From JAABTH01 sp964390725 (GTDB lineage Bacteria > Bacillota > Dethiobacteria > DTU022): a stretch of DNA of 64,000 nt. The translations under genes and the position numbers were made by a program. The stretch is taken from assembly GCA_964390725.1 (NCBI GenBank), contig CAYMIW010000014.1, positions 1 to 64,000 on the forward strand, written 5' to 3'. Shown piece after piece: positions 15,655-24,865 of the stretch (its first letter is position 1; every line of letters starts with the position of its first letter). The notes under the pieces were generated by a model that was not told the DNA's origin, did not search any database, and was given only the letters and a program-made list of their open reading frames with translations.

Positions 15655-16569
15655 ATGTCCTTTTGGGAGGTATTTCTTCAACAGCTATTTAACGGCCTGT
15701 TAATCGGGGCATTTTATGGTTTAGTTGCCATCGGTTATTCCATGGTGTACGGCGTTATAAAGTTGCTAAATTTTGCCCATGGTGATATTTACATGACCGG
15801 TGCTTTTACAGGGCTGATTATTTTAGGTTTCATTTCTGCAGGGATTGCCAATGCCTGGCTGGCCATAGTGATAAGCCTCGTTTTAAGCATGGTCCTGGTT
15901 GGTCTTTTCGGGGTGGCAATCCAGAGGGTTGCTTACCGTCCCATGCTGAAAGCACCGAGATTATCGATTCTCATCACTGCACTTGCTGTTTCCATGATTA
16001 TTTATAACTCAGTTCTGCTTTTAACACAGGGTCAGGCCAGGCCTTTTCGAACCGGTCTAACGGGCGAAAGTTTTTATGTAGGGGCGCTTCGACTTACAGA
16101 GACTCGTGTGGTGTTGTTAGTTGCAGCCCTTGTTTTAATGTTTTTACTGCATATGTTTATTACCCGGACCATGTATGGAAAAGCCATGCGAGCTATTGCG
16201 CTTGATCGTGATACCTGCCAGCTTATGGGTATAAACGTTTATAAAATAATTGCCGTAACATTTTTTGTCGGTTCATCTTTGGCAGCAGCGGCGGGAATGT
16301 TTGCCGGGGTCTATTATGGGACAGTTCATTTTTTTATGGGCTTTTTAATCGGGTTAAAAGCTTTTACCGCTGCCGTTATAGGCGGAATTGGTATTATTCC
16401 GGGCGCCATGCTGGGCGGACTTCTGCTCGGCCTGCTTGAATCGTTTGCAACGCAGATCCCTGGAGTCGGAACGGTTTGGAAAGATGTATTCTCTTTTATT
16501 TTTCTGATCTTGTTTTTAATATTTAAGCCTACCGGTATTTTAGGGCGTGTAGAAAGCGAAAGGATGTAA
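15655..16569 (+). CDS. Liv-type ABC transporter permease, LivH-like
   Basis: The 304-residue membrane protein has about eight hydrophobic segments and the LivH N-terminal signature (LFNGLLIGAFYGLVAIGYSM, then NFAHGDIYMTGAF). The cytoplasmic loop ALDRDTCQLMGINVYKI is the EAA-like contact with the ATPases. It pairs with the LivM-like gene that follows 6 bases later. The start ATG 15655 has GAGGTGAG upstream. Confidence 0.9.
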   Translation: MSFWEVFLQQLFNGLLIGAFYGLVAIGYSMVYGVIKLLNFAHGDIYMTGAFTGLIILGFISAGIANAWLAIVISLVLSMVLVGLFGVAIQRVAYRPMLKAPRLSILITALAVSMIIYNSVLLLTQGQARPFRTGLTGESFYVGALRLTETRVVLLVAALVLMFLLHMFITRTMYGKAMRAIALDRDTCQLMGINVYKIIAVTFFVGSSLAAAAGMFAGVYYGTVHFFMGFLIGLKAFTAAVIGGIGIIPGAMLGGLLLGLLESFATQIPGVGTVWKDVFSFIFLILFLIFKPTGILGRVESERM

Positions 16570-16575
16570 CGCCTT

Positions 16576-17580
16576 ATGAATGATAAAAAAAATCTTAATA
16601 AAATAACTCAAAACCTGGATACGCTAACAGCCCGGTTTAACGATTTTGCCGGCAACAAAACTATCAGGATTATTTTGTTTATACTCGCCTTCCTAGTCCT
16701 GGTTTATATTCCAATAACCGGCAGCAGGTTTACCCAGGAGATTATGACTAATATGTTTTTTTACATTATTGTCTGTCTTGGTTTAAACATTATCGTTGGC
16801 TTTGCCGGACTGTTGCATCTTGGATATGCTGCATTCATAGCTGTGGGAGCCTATGTCACCGGTATTCTGAGCGCTGTTTACGGAGTTAGCTTCTGGGTCA
16901 CCCTTCCGCTAAGTGTTTTAGCAGCTATTCTCGCCGGTTTGGCTATCGGAGCGCCTACACTCAGGCTGCGCGGCGATTACCTGGCTATTGTAACTTTAGG
17001 TTTCGGTGAAATCGTTAGAATTACTGTTAGAAATATCGACATAACCGGAGGGGCGATTGGACTAATCGGTATTGAAAGACCGGTATTTTTCGGAATTACA
17101 TTAAACCAGATCAGCCATTTCTATTACATGTTTTTTATTCTGGCCATCTTAGCCATATTTGTATCCTATCGCCTGCACGACTCCAGGATGGGCAGGGCAT
17201 GGCAATATATACGCGAAGATGAAGATGCGGCATCAGCTATGGGTATTAATGTAGTAACAGCAAGACTGTATGCCTTTATAATAGGTTCTGCTTTTGGTGC
17301 GCTGGCCGGCTCGTTCTATGCTGCCAAGATGACGGCTATTTCGCCTGAATCTTTTATGTTTCTTCACTCTGTGATGTTTTTACTGGCTGTAGTACTGGGC
17401 GGGATGGGTAAAATACCGGGTGTTGTTTTAGGAGCAGTAATTGTTACTTTATTCCCGGAACTATCCAGAGATATAGGTCAGTATAGAGTAATTATTTTTG
17501 CAATAGTGTTGTTATTGCTTATGCTATATCGTCCGCAGGGTATTTGGCCCGATAAAAAACTTATATCAACTAAAAAATAA
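16576..17580 (+). CDS. Liv-type ABC transporter permease, LivM-like
   Basis: The 334-residue polytopic protein has a hydrophilic N-terminal stretch of about 35 residues, then membrane segments with GLLHLGYAAFIAVGAYVTG, APTLRLRGDYLAIVTLGFGE and the coupling loop REDEDAASAMGINV, all LivM features. It forms the second half of the transmembrane channel with the LivH-like protein. Confidence 0.9.
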   Translation: MNDKKNLNKITQNLDTLTARFNDFAGNKTIRIILFILAFLVLVYIPITGSRFTQEIMTNMFFYIIVCLGLNIIVGFAGLLHLGYAAFIAVGAYVTGILSAVYGVSFWVTLPLSVLAAILAGLAIGAPTLRLRGDYLAIVTLGFGEIVRITVRNIDITGGAIGLIGIERPVFFGITLNQISHFYYMFFILAILAIFVSYRLHDSRMGRAWQYIREDEDAASAMGINVVTARLYAFIIGSAFGALAGSFYAAKMTAISPESFMFLHSVMFLLAVVLGGMGKIPGVVLGAVIVTLFPELSRDIGQYRVIIFAIVLLLLMLYRPQGIWPDKKLISTKK

Positions 17581-17592
17581 TGGGGTGTTGCT

Positions 17593-18372
17593 GTGGCGCT
17601 ATTGGAAATTAAAGACCTGACTTTGCGTTTTGGGGGCCTTTGCGCTGTCAATCAGCTATCACTGGATATTGAAGAAGGATCGATCCGAAGCTTAATTGGA
17701 CCGAATGGAGCCGGAAAAACCTGTGTCTTTAACTGCCTAACCGGTTTTTATAAGCCCAGTGATGGTGATATGATTTTTATGGGTGCGAGTATGATGAAAA
17801 AGAAACCTCATATTATCACCTACAAAGGTATGGCAAGGACATTTCAAAACTTGAGATTATTCAAGCAGATGTCTGTCTTGGAAAATGTAATGTCAGGTAT
17901 GCACAGTAGATCAAGTGCCGGCTTTTTTGGTGCAGTTTTGCGTACCAAGGGCCAGAAGGCTGAAGAAAAAAGGATCCGTGAGGTTGCCGAAGAATGCCTC
18001 GATTTTGTAGGTATTCTCGATAAAAAAGATTACATTGCCAAAAATCTCCCCTATGGTGATCAGCGTCGTGTTGAATGGGCCCGGGCTTTGGCTACCCAGC
18101 CAAAACTACTATTGCTTGATGAACCTGCTGCAGGCCTGAACAAGGAAGAGAAAGCACACCTGATCAACCTGATGCGCCGTATCAGGGATGAGCGAAAAAT
18201 AACCATCTTTTTAATCGAACATGATATGGGACTGGTAATGAAAGTGTCAGAAAAAATATTTGTTATAGATTATGGTGTTAAAATAGCTGAAGGAACGGCA
18301 CAGGAAGTTCGGGACAATCCCCGGGTTATAGAAGCATACCTCGGTAAAGAAGAGAAGGAGGATGCTGTATGA
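17593..18372 (+). CDS. Liv-type ABC transporter ATPase, LivG-like
   Basis: The 259-residue ATPase has Walker A GPNGAGKT, Q-loop MARTFQNLRLF, and Walker B LLLLDEPAAGLN. The ABC signature here is degenerate: NLPYGDQRRVEWARALA replaces the usual LSYGxQR, as is usual for LivG. Length and C-terminal EAYLG match LivG. The start is GTG 17593 with a poor ribosome site, so coupling to the upstream gene is likely. Confidence 0.9.
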   Translation: MALLEIKDLTLRFGGLCAVNQLSLDIEEGSIRSLIGPNGAGKTCVFNCLTGFYKPSDGDMIFMGASMMKKKPHIITYKGMARTFQNLRLFKQMSVLENVMSGMHSRSSAGFFGAVLRTKGQKAEEKRIREVAEECLDFVGILDKKDYIAKNLPYGDQRRVEWARALATQPKLLLLDEPAAGLNKEEKAHLINLMRRIRDERKITIFLIEHDMGLVMKVSEKIFVIDYGVKIAEGTAQEVRDNPRVIEAYLGKEEKEDAV

Positions 18373-19085
18373 GTGAAACAGTCCTTGTATTAAAAGATCT
18401 GGAAACCAAGTATGGGGAGATATATGCTCTCAGAGGCATAAACATCGAGGTACTAAAAGGCGAAATTGTTACACTTCTCGGGGCAAATGGGGCAGGGAAA
18501 AGTACAACCCTGAAAACAATATCAAGCCTGGTTCCCGCCTCGAAAGGAAGTGTTGAATTTTTTAACGAAAATATCACCTATGCTGAGCCCTATTCAATCG
18601 TCGAAAAAGGTTTAATTCACATACCCGAGGGTAGAATGATCTTTAAAGAGTTAACTGTACTGGAAAATCTCGAGCTGGGATCCTTTACTCTTAAAGACAA
18701 CATGGTAAGGAAAAAACGTGTTGAAAGAGTTTATGAACTTTTTCCAGTACTTAAAGATAGACAAAAACAAATGGGTGGTTTTTTATCCGGTGGAGAACAG
18801 CAAATGCTGGCCATTGGACGTGCGCTGATGACTGAGCCAAAATTGCTGATGTTAGATGAACCTTCCATGGGATTAGCTCCGATTATTGTTCAGAACATTA
18901 TGGATATAATTAAACATATCAACAGTGAAGGAACGACAATACTACTGGTTGAACAAAATGCCAAGGTTGCCCTGAAGCTGGCCGACCGGGGATATGTGCT
19001 TGAAACCGGGGAAATTGTTACAGAGGGCAATGCAGAGTTGCTCAGTAAAGACGAGAGTGTAGTGAAAGCCTACCTGGGAGAGTAA
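18369..19085 (+). CDS. Liv-type ABC transporter ATPase, LivF-like
   Basis: The 238-residue ATPase overlaps the LivG-like gene by 4 bases (ATGA). It has Walker A GANGAGKST, signature FLSGGEQQMLAIGRAL and Walker B LLMLDEPSMGLAP, typical of LivF. It forms a heterodimer with the preceding ATPase. GGAGG lies 9 bases upstream. Confidence 0.9.
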   Translation: MSETVLVLKDLETKYGEIYALRGINIEVLKGEIVTLLGANGAGKSTTLKTISSLVPASKGSVEFFNENITYAEPYSIVEKGLIHIPEGRMIFKELTVLENLELGSFTLKDNMVRKKRVERVYELFPVLKDRQKQMGGFLSGGEQQMLAIGRALMTEPKLLMLDEPSMGLAPIIVQNIMDIIKHINSEGTTILLVEQNAKVALKLADRGYVLETGEIVTEGNAELLSKDESVVKAYLGE

Positions 19086-20336
19086 ATGTTTAGTCCCTTT
19101 AGTAATTCAATTAAAAGATTTCTCTTTGCCATGCTGATAGCTGTTGTATTGCTTCCCGTACTAATTCCAGCTGAAAAAGCCGCTGCTGAAACTCTCACGT
19201 ACGAAGAGCCGGTGTTATATTATTTTTGGGGTCATTGTCCGGTCTGCAGCAAGCCAGAAGATCATGTCGGCCTGTTTAATAATTATCCCCTTGAAGTTCA
19301 AATATACGAAGTATTTCATGATCCCGACGGCCGTCAGGTTTACGACCGGATTAGTGATGAATTAGAAATCGAAACATATGGTTTTCCAACCATAGTTTTT
19401 AATAACCGCTACTGGCTTGGGTTTTCTGAAACGGTCCAGGCCGATTTACTGGAAGAGATAGACAATTATCTGGCAGGACAAAGCCGAACCGAGTTTCAGA
19501 ATATACTTGTAATACCCCTGTTGGGCGAAGTTAACTTGATGTCTTCCCCGTTACTGCTGACCACGGCTATAATTGCCACTCTTGATGGTTTTAACCCCTG
19601 CTCTTTATTTGTTCTGACCTTTCTCCTGGCCATTATTGTCCATTCAGCTTCACGAAAAAGAATCTTTTTAGTCGGCATAACTTTCCTGCTTGTTACCTCC
19701 TTTGTTTATGGTCTATTTATGCTTGGGGTTTTAAATATAATGCTCTTTGCTTCCCAGCTGTTTTGGATTCGTAATATAATTTCTGCTATTGTAATTATTC
19801 TGGGTCTGATTGCTATTAAAGATTTTCTTTTTTTCAAAGAAGGGGTATCCGTTGTTATCCCTGAATCTTACAAGAAAAAGTATTACAAGCAGGTTCGCTC
19901 TGTTTTTTATAAAGATGGGTTATTTCCTACCATAGCAGCAACTACAGTAATGGCTCTTGGTATTGCCCTGGTTGAACTGCCCTGCACAGCCGGTTTCCCC
20001 TTTATCTGGAGCTCTATTGTCAGCAATGCCGATCTTGGCCCGGTTTATTTTATAGCCCTTTTTCTCCTGTATATTTTTTTATATCTTCTGATTGAATTGA
20101 TTATTTTCGGAATAGCGGTAATCAGGATGCAGTCAATTAAAATAACCGAGGAAAAAGGACGCCTGCTTAAACTAATTGCCGGAAGCCTGATGCTAACCAT
20201 GGGTTTGATACTGTTGGCAAAACCGGAATACATGGAAAATATAACTGGTGTACTGCTTACTTTTGGTTTATCCTTCACCCTGGTTTTGCTTATTTATTAT
20301 TCCAGGCTTCTCGTAAAGAATGGAAAGGAGAGATAA
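19086..20336 (+). CDS. Secreted thioredoxin-like domain fused to CcdA-like membrane electron carrier
   Basis: The 416-residue protein has a signal/anchor helix (about 12-35), an outside thioredoxin-like domain with CPVC (Cys51, Cys54), then about six membrane helices with the CcdA/DsbD pair: NPC at Cys172 and ELPC at Cys300. CcdA proteins pass electrons from cytoplasmic thioredoxin across the membrane to extracytoplasmic thiols. Having donor channel and outside acceptor in one chain is the two-thirds DsbD arrangement. It begins directly at the end of the livF-like gene and ends 2 bases before the next gene, so it is part of the transporter operon. No cytochrome c or obvious thiol client is nearby. 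Confidence 0.78.
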   Translation: MFSPFSNSIKRFLFAMLIAVVLLPVLIPAEKAAAETLTYEEPVLYYFWGHCPVCSKPEDHVGLFNNYPLEVQIYEVFHDPDGRQVYDRISDELEIETYGFPTIVFNNRYWLGFSETVQADLLEEIDNYLAGQSRTEFQNILVIPLLGEVNLMSSPLLLTTAIIATLDGFNPCSLFVLTFLLAIIVHSASRKRIFLVGITFLLVTSFVYGLFMLGVLNIMLFASQLFWIRNIISAIVIILGLIAIKDFLFFKEGVSVVIPESYKKKYYKQVRSVFYKDGLFPTIAATTVMALGIALVELPCTAGFPFIWSSIVSNADLGPVYFIALFLLYIFLYLLIELIIFGIAVIRMQSIKITEEKGRLLKLIAGSLMLTMGLILLAKPEYMENITGVLLTFGLSFTLVLLIYYSRLLVKNGKER

Positions 20337-20338
20337 TA

Positions 20339-21364
20339 ATGAATAACTGGAAAATACCTGAGAACTGGCAAACAATAACTGCAATAGATGCTCACACCGG
20401 GGGAGAACCACTTCGGATTTTTACCGGGGGGTACCCGGCAGTAAAAGGTAAAACAATTTTGGAAAAACGGAGGTATGCCCTGAAGAAACTTGATCACCTG
20501 AGAACTGCAACGATGTGGGAACCAAGAGGACATGCCGATATGTACGGCTGCATCATAACTGAACCTGTAACTACCGATGGTGATTTTGGTGTGTTATTTA
20601 CACACAATGAAGGTTACAGCAGTATGTGTGGCCATGGTATTATTGCCGTGACAAAAGTAGTTCTTGAAGGAGGACTTTGTAATATTGATAAAGACGTCGG
20701 TCAGGTGAAAATCGACACTCCTGCCGGAAGGGTAACAGCTGAACCCCATTGGAATAATGACATGGTAAAGGAAGTATCATTCGTAAATGTTCCTTCGTTT
20801 GTCTATACACTTGACCAGGCAATTTACATTCCTACCCTGGGTACAATACATTATGACATCGCCTTCGGAGGAGCATTCTATGCTTTTGTCGAGGCAGAAG
20901 AAGCTGGTGTACAGCTTGATCAGGGTGGTTTTCGCAACTTAATTGAAAAAGGAATGCTGATTAAAAAGGCAATTGCAAACGAGAAAAAGATCATTCACCC
21001 TCTTGAAAAAGATCTCGGTTTTTTATACGGAGTAATTTTTATCGGTCCAGCGCGAACCAGCGGCAATCACAGCAGGAATGTATGTGTTTTTGCCGATGGT
21101 GAAGTAGATCGCAGTCCTACCGGAACAGGGGTAAGCGCCAGGGCAGCCCTTAACATAATTAGAAAAGAACTGTGTTTAAACGATTCTTTTATAGTGGAAA
21201 GCATCATTGGATCGACTTTCAGGGGAGAAGCAATCGAAGAAACAACTGTAGGTTCATTTCAGGCTGTCATACCCAGGGTAACCGGTTCAGCACATATATG
21301 CGGTATTAATAAATTGATTATAGATCCGGATGATCCCTTAAAGGATGGTTTTATTCTGCGCTAA
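20339..21364 (+). CDS. Probable trans-3-hydroxy-L-proline dehydratase (proline racemase family)
   Basis: The 341-residue protein is of the proline racemase superfamily: AIDAHTGGEPLR, GNEGYSSMCGHG-like HNEGYSSMCGHG with Cys97, GNHSRNVCVF and DRSPTGTG. True proline racemases and hydroxyproline epimerases have Cys at the second catalytic place (SPCGTG). Here it is Thr261, the Cys/Thr pair known from human L3HYPDH and bacterial trans-3-hydroxy-L-proline dehydratases, which give delta1-pyrroline-2-carboxylate. It lies 2 bases after the CcdA fusion, inside the importer operon. Its end overlaps by 14 bases the convergent activase gene at 21351. Confidence 0.82.
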   Translation: MNNWKIPENWQTITAIDAHTGGEPLRIFTGGYPAVKGKTILEKRRYALKKLDHLRTATMWEPRGHADMYGCIITEPVTTDGDFGVLFTHNEGYSSMCGHGIIAVTKVVLEGGLCNIDKDVGQVKIDTPAGRVTAEPHWNNDMVKEVSFVNVPSFVYTLDQAIYIPTLGTIHYDIAFGGAFYAFVEAEEAGVQLDQGGFRNLIEKGMLIKKAIANEKKIIHPLEKDLGFLYGVIFIGPARTSGNHSRNVCVFADGEVDRSPTGTGVSARAALNIIRKELCLNDSFIVESIIGSTFRGEAIEETTVGSFQAVIPRVTGSAHICGINKLIIDPDDPLKDGFILR

Positions 21365-22313
21365 GGTTGCCTGCAGCCCTGATCTTCACACTACTACTGT
21401 AGTCCTGCATTATTTTAACCAGCTCCTTCATACGGGAGGCAGAAGGTGGTTGTAAATCTGAACAGCTGTATTCCCGGCTTAATAAGCTATATGTATTTGA
21501 TCCGAGGCGATGATAGGGTAAAAGCTCTATTTCTCTGATTTTTTTAAGTCCTTTACAAAATTCCAGGGTTGACTCCAGATTTTCGTTGTCATCATTGAAG
21601 CCGGGTATAATAGGAATTCTGACCACCATGGTGAACTGGTAAGCAGATTGATCGGCCTTTTTAATATTTGCAAGTATAGTTTCGTTTTCTACACCCAGCC
21701 ATAGGTTATGCAGGGCATTATTCATTTGCTTGATATCAACGAATAAATAATCAAGCCAGGGCAAAACAGTTTCAAGGGTTTCGTAATCAGCATAAAGGCT
21801 GCTTTCTATGGCAGTATTGATTCCAATTATGCGGCACCTTCTATATACTTCCGCACAAAATAGTGCCTGGCAGAGCGGCTCGCCACCGCTGATTGTTACA
21901 CCACCACCGGAATGAAAGTAGAAGATTTCATCCTTGCTGATTTCTTCCATAACCTCTTCAATAGTCATGCTTTTGCCATATTTTTTTATCGCGCTGGAAG
22001 GGCATACTTCATAACAACTAAAGCAGGAGTTACATTTTTCTTTATCGGTAACGACTGATAATTGATCATCAGCAGGAGTAAGCGCTTTTGATGGACATAC
22101 CTCAACACAGCGCAGGCAGCCCTGGCAAAGAGTATAATCGTAACCTTTTTCCGGGGTTAACTGCTGAGACTCAGGTGTAGAACACCAGGGGCAGTGTAAG
22201 GGACAACCCTTGAGGAATATCACTGTTCTGATTCCACGACCATCATGTATTGATGAACGTTCAATTTTAACTATATTGCCCGTATTATTACCTGCTGCTT
22301 TGATATAAAACAC
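21351..22313 (-). CDS. Glycyl radical enzyme activase (radical SAM)
   Basis: The 320-residue protein carries the radical SAM motif GCPLHCPWC (Cys37, Cys41, Cys44), followed by two extra cluster motifs (CQGCLRCVEVC, CNSCFSCYEVC) and GGGVTISGGEP. This is the layout of activases that put a glycyl radical on their partner using S-adenosylmethionine. The partner is surely the gene just upstream, because the GTG start shares one base with its TAG stop. It is distinct in sequence from the HypE-like activase at 24866. Confidence 0.92.
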   Translation of the reverse strand: MFYIKAAGNNTGNIVKIERSSIHDGRGIRTVIFLKGCPLHCPWCSTPESQQLTPEKGYDYTLCQGCLRCVEVCPSKALTPADDQLSVVTDKEKCNSCFSCYEVCPSSAIKKYGKSMTIEEVMEEISKDEIFYFHSGGGVTISGGEPLCQALFCAEVYRRCRIIGINTAIESSLYADYETLETVLPWLDYLFVDIKQMNNALHNLWLGVENETILANIKKADQSAYQFTMVVRIPIIPGFNDDNENLESTLEFCKGLKKIREIELLPYHRLGSNTYSLLSREYSCSDLQPPSASRMKELVKIMQDYSSSVKIRAAGNLSAE

Positions 22314-24724
22314 TAGGAGATCACCTGCTGCACAGTACGGCCAATGATTTCATCCTGTACATCCCTGCCCAGCTCTACAAAATAAGCTGTATAACCAGCT
22401 ACTCTAACCAACAATCCCTTGTAGTGCTCAGGATCTTTTTGTGCCTTTATCAAGGTCTGCTGATCAATTACATTAAACTGGACATGGTAAACACCCAGGC
22501 TGCAGAGACTTTTCAAAAGCGCCATCATCTGCATTATCCCATTTTCCGTATTGAGCATGGAAGGTTCAACTTTCATGTTTAATAATGTACCCTGGACAAA
22601 ACGACCATGAGGAATGTGAGCGACAGACTTGATGACTGCACTAGGTCCGTTCATATCGCTCCCACCACTGGGGCTTACTCCGTCAGCAAGAGGCTGCCAG
22701 GCTTCTCTTCCAGAGGGGAGAGCTCCTACCTCCAAGCCAAAAGGAGTATTACCGGAAACGGGCAGTATCCCGGGAGTCATTTTTCCGAACTTACTTTTAT
22801 ACTTTTCTATTTCGTCGGCAATGTAGGAAAAGATATCACCGGCAATTTGATCAACATAGAAGTTATCGTTGCCATACTTGGGCGCTTTAAGGCATAGTTT
22901 GTGCACTTTATCATAACCTTCAAAATTATTTTCAAGAGCTCTTAACAGCTCAGCCATAGAAAGTTCTTCTGTATCATAGATTAAATATTTTACAGCTGCC
23001 AGACTGTTGATCAAATCTGCAACACCGATCAGTATAATACCATTCCCTACATTGTATTTCGCTCCGCCCCAGGCATAATCAAGTGCATTATCAATGCATT
23101 CCTTAAATGTTAATGATAGTGACGGAACCGGCCGGTTCAGACCAATTTCATCAATAACATGGCTGCCTGCAACAACCGCTTTCACTGCATAAGCAATATG
23201 AGCCTTTACCGCTTCTAAAAAGCTGTCATATGTTTGAAAGGATTCCGGGTTGCCTGTCCGGATTGATATCGAAAGGTTGCTCTTTCTGCATTTCCCATCC
23301 AGGAGGGCAAATTCCACCATGCTGCCCAGGTTTATATCTGCCAGGGCTGTGTACTGTCTAAGTCGTCCTTCAAGATTAGTTTCAACACAACCACATGGAT
23401 TCCAGTCATAAGCTTCCTGTAAGGGGATTCCTTTGTTCATAACCATCATTATGCCTAGATCGTCATTATGAAATGCCGGAAAACCGGTTCCCAGGCTAAT
23501 CAGTTCCACTATTTTTCGTAAAAAGGCATTCGGATTTTTCGATAAGCTGTATCGAACAGAAAGTGAAGGCTGGTACAGCTTAACATCCATGGTGGCTTGC
23601 AAAATCATGTAGGATAAATCATTAACTGCGTCCCTGCCATTCTGATCAACTCCACCTACACATACATTCTGAAACATAGGGTATCCTGCCGCGAATTCGG
23701 CTGTTTGGGCATCCTGGAACAGACAAGGTTCGCTGAATTTTACCCAGAGGCAGTTTAGTAGCTCCTGGGCTTTTTCAGGAGTTATTCTTTTTGCATCCAG
23801 ATCAGTTTTCAGGAAAGGCCAAAGATATTGATCCATGCGGCCCGGGTTATAGCTGGCAGCATTCTGCTCCATAAATATAAAAGTCTGGTAAAAATAAAGT
23901 GACTGTAAAGCTTCGCGGAAGGTCCTGGCCGGTCCGGCAGGTACCTGCCTGCAGACCGAGGCAATTTCCAACAGCTCTTTTCTGCGCTCGGCGTCTTTTT
24001 CAGTAGCAGCCTGTCTTTCAGCCTCCGCCGAGTAACGCTCGGCCAACCTGGTCATACCGTCAGCTACAATAAGTAAAGCTTCCAGGTAGCATTTCTTTTC
24101 ATAATCTCCGGCCCTGGAAATATCAAGCCTCGCCTTTCTATCCTTAACCCTGGAAACTATACCGACCAGCCCTTCATTGATAAGCCATTTATAACCGGCA
24201 GTTGTTTCTCCCCAACCGCGAACAGCCTTGCGGTTAATATATACTACCCCGTTATCCCTCAGAACCCGCGTTTCCTCGGGGATCTGGGCTAACCATTCTT
24301 CATAATTTGAACGTCCTTTCCAGTAAGGACGGATTTCATTCTCAAATAGTTCACGATCATCTGTTTTTAGAGAAAAAGGGTCATATTTCCTGGTATTAAT
24401 TGTGTCAAGTTCGCTGTCAAGAACTGACCAACAGGAATCTGCACAGAGGATGCCACCCCTGATTTTACTTCCTGAACAACCAACAATCAGCTCTTTATCC
24501 CAGATAACAACTTTCTTTTCGTAACACTGTTTCCGAAAGGCATTTGCTTTACGAATAACCAGTGGCTGACCTTCAGCTTCTTTGAAACCCTCGGTCAGAA
24601 GACGGGCATTTTCTAAATCCATCTCCGGGGTAGTATTCAATACTCTCTGTTTTAAAAAGTTAACCCTTTCCATATAGGCAGGTTCAACAGTTCTTTCAGC
24701 GCCAGCCTGTTTCATTTGAGGCAT
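22313..24724 (-). CDS. Glycyl radical enzyme of unassigned function
   Basis: The 803-residue protein has the thiyl-radical motif NPCGCVETN (Cys446, Glu448) and the glycyl-radical motif RVAGYTAYF (Gly777). The Cys-to-Gly spacing of 331 equals that in the neighbouring HypD. The Cys-x-Glu pattern fits dehydratase-, lyase- and decarboxylase-type members rather than pyruvate formate-lyase. It is not a second HypD: the place of the HypD substrate Asp (Asp281 in the neighbour, NTWDSF) reads QNAASY here, with Ala, and the Thr648 place has Val. The partner activase is next to it. It is transcribed divergently from hypE-hypD. The substrate is unknown; a related amino or imino acid is a guess. Confidence 0.9.
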   Translation of the reverse strand: MPQMKQAGAERTVEPAYMERVNFLKQRVLNTTPEMDLENARLLTEGFKEAEGQPLVIRKANAFRKQCYEKKVVIWDKELIVGCSGSKIRGGILCADSCWSVLDSELDTINTRKYDPFSLKTDDRELFENEIRPYWKGRSNYEEWLAQIPEETRVLRDNGVVYINRKAVRGWGETTAGYKWLINEGLVGIVSRVKDRKARLDISRAGDYEKKCYLEALLIVADGMTRLAERYSAEAERQAATEKDAERRKELLEIASVCRQVPAGPARTFREALQSLYFYQTFIFMEQNAASYNPGRMDQYLWPFLKTDLDAKRITPEKAQELLNCLWVKFSEPCLFQDAQTAEFAAGYPMFQNVCVGGVDQNGRDAVNDLSYMILQATMDVKLYQPSLSVRYSLSKNPNAFLRKIVELISLGTGFPAFHNDDLGIMMVMNKGIPLQEAYDWNPCGCVETNLEGRLRQYTALADINLGSMVEFALLDGKCRKSNLSISIRTGNPESFQTYDSFLEAVKAHIAYAVKAVVAGSHVIDEIGLNRPVPSLSLTFKECIDNALDYAWGGAKYNVGNGIILIGVADLINSLAAVKYLIYDTEELSMAELLRALENNFEGYDKVHKLCLKAPKYGNDNFYVDQIAGDIFSYIADEIEKYKSKFGKMTPGILPVSGNTPFGLEVGALPSGREAWQPLADGVSPSGGSDMNGPSAVIKSVAHIPHGRFVQGTLLNMKVEPSMLNTENGIMQMMALLKSLCSLGVYHVQFNVIDQQTLIKAQKDPEHYKGLLVRVAGYTAYFVELGRDVQDEIIGRTVQQVIS

Positions 24725-24865
24725 ATTGATCCCTCCAAACTGCTTAAAAATACCGTTATTATGTCTTTTATTATAGCATAAGGAAATCGTACATCATATT
24801 TTTAATACTAACAACTGGTCTTAAAATTTGCTATAATTAATTTGAACAATTTATTAGGAGAATCT

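Noticed and set aside
20339..21364. Proline racemase or hydroxyproline epimerase.
   Set aside because: The second catalytic Cys is Thr (SPTGTG), which is the dehydratase pattern.
22313..24724. A second copy of HypD.
   Set aside because: Radical residues match, but the substrate Asp and Thr places are Ala and Val, and the rest of the sequence is distant.
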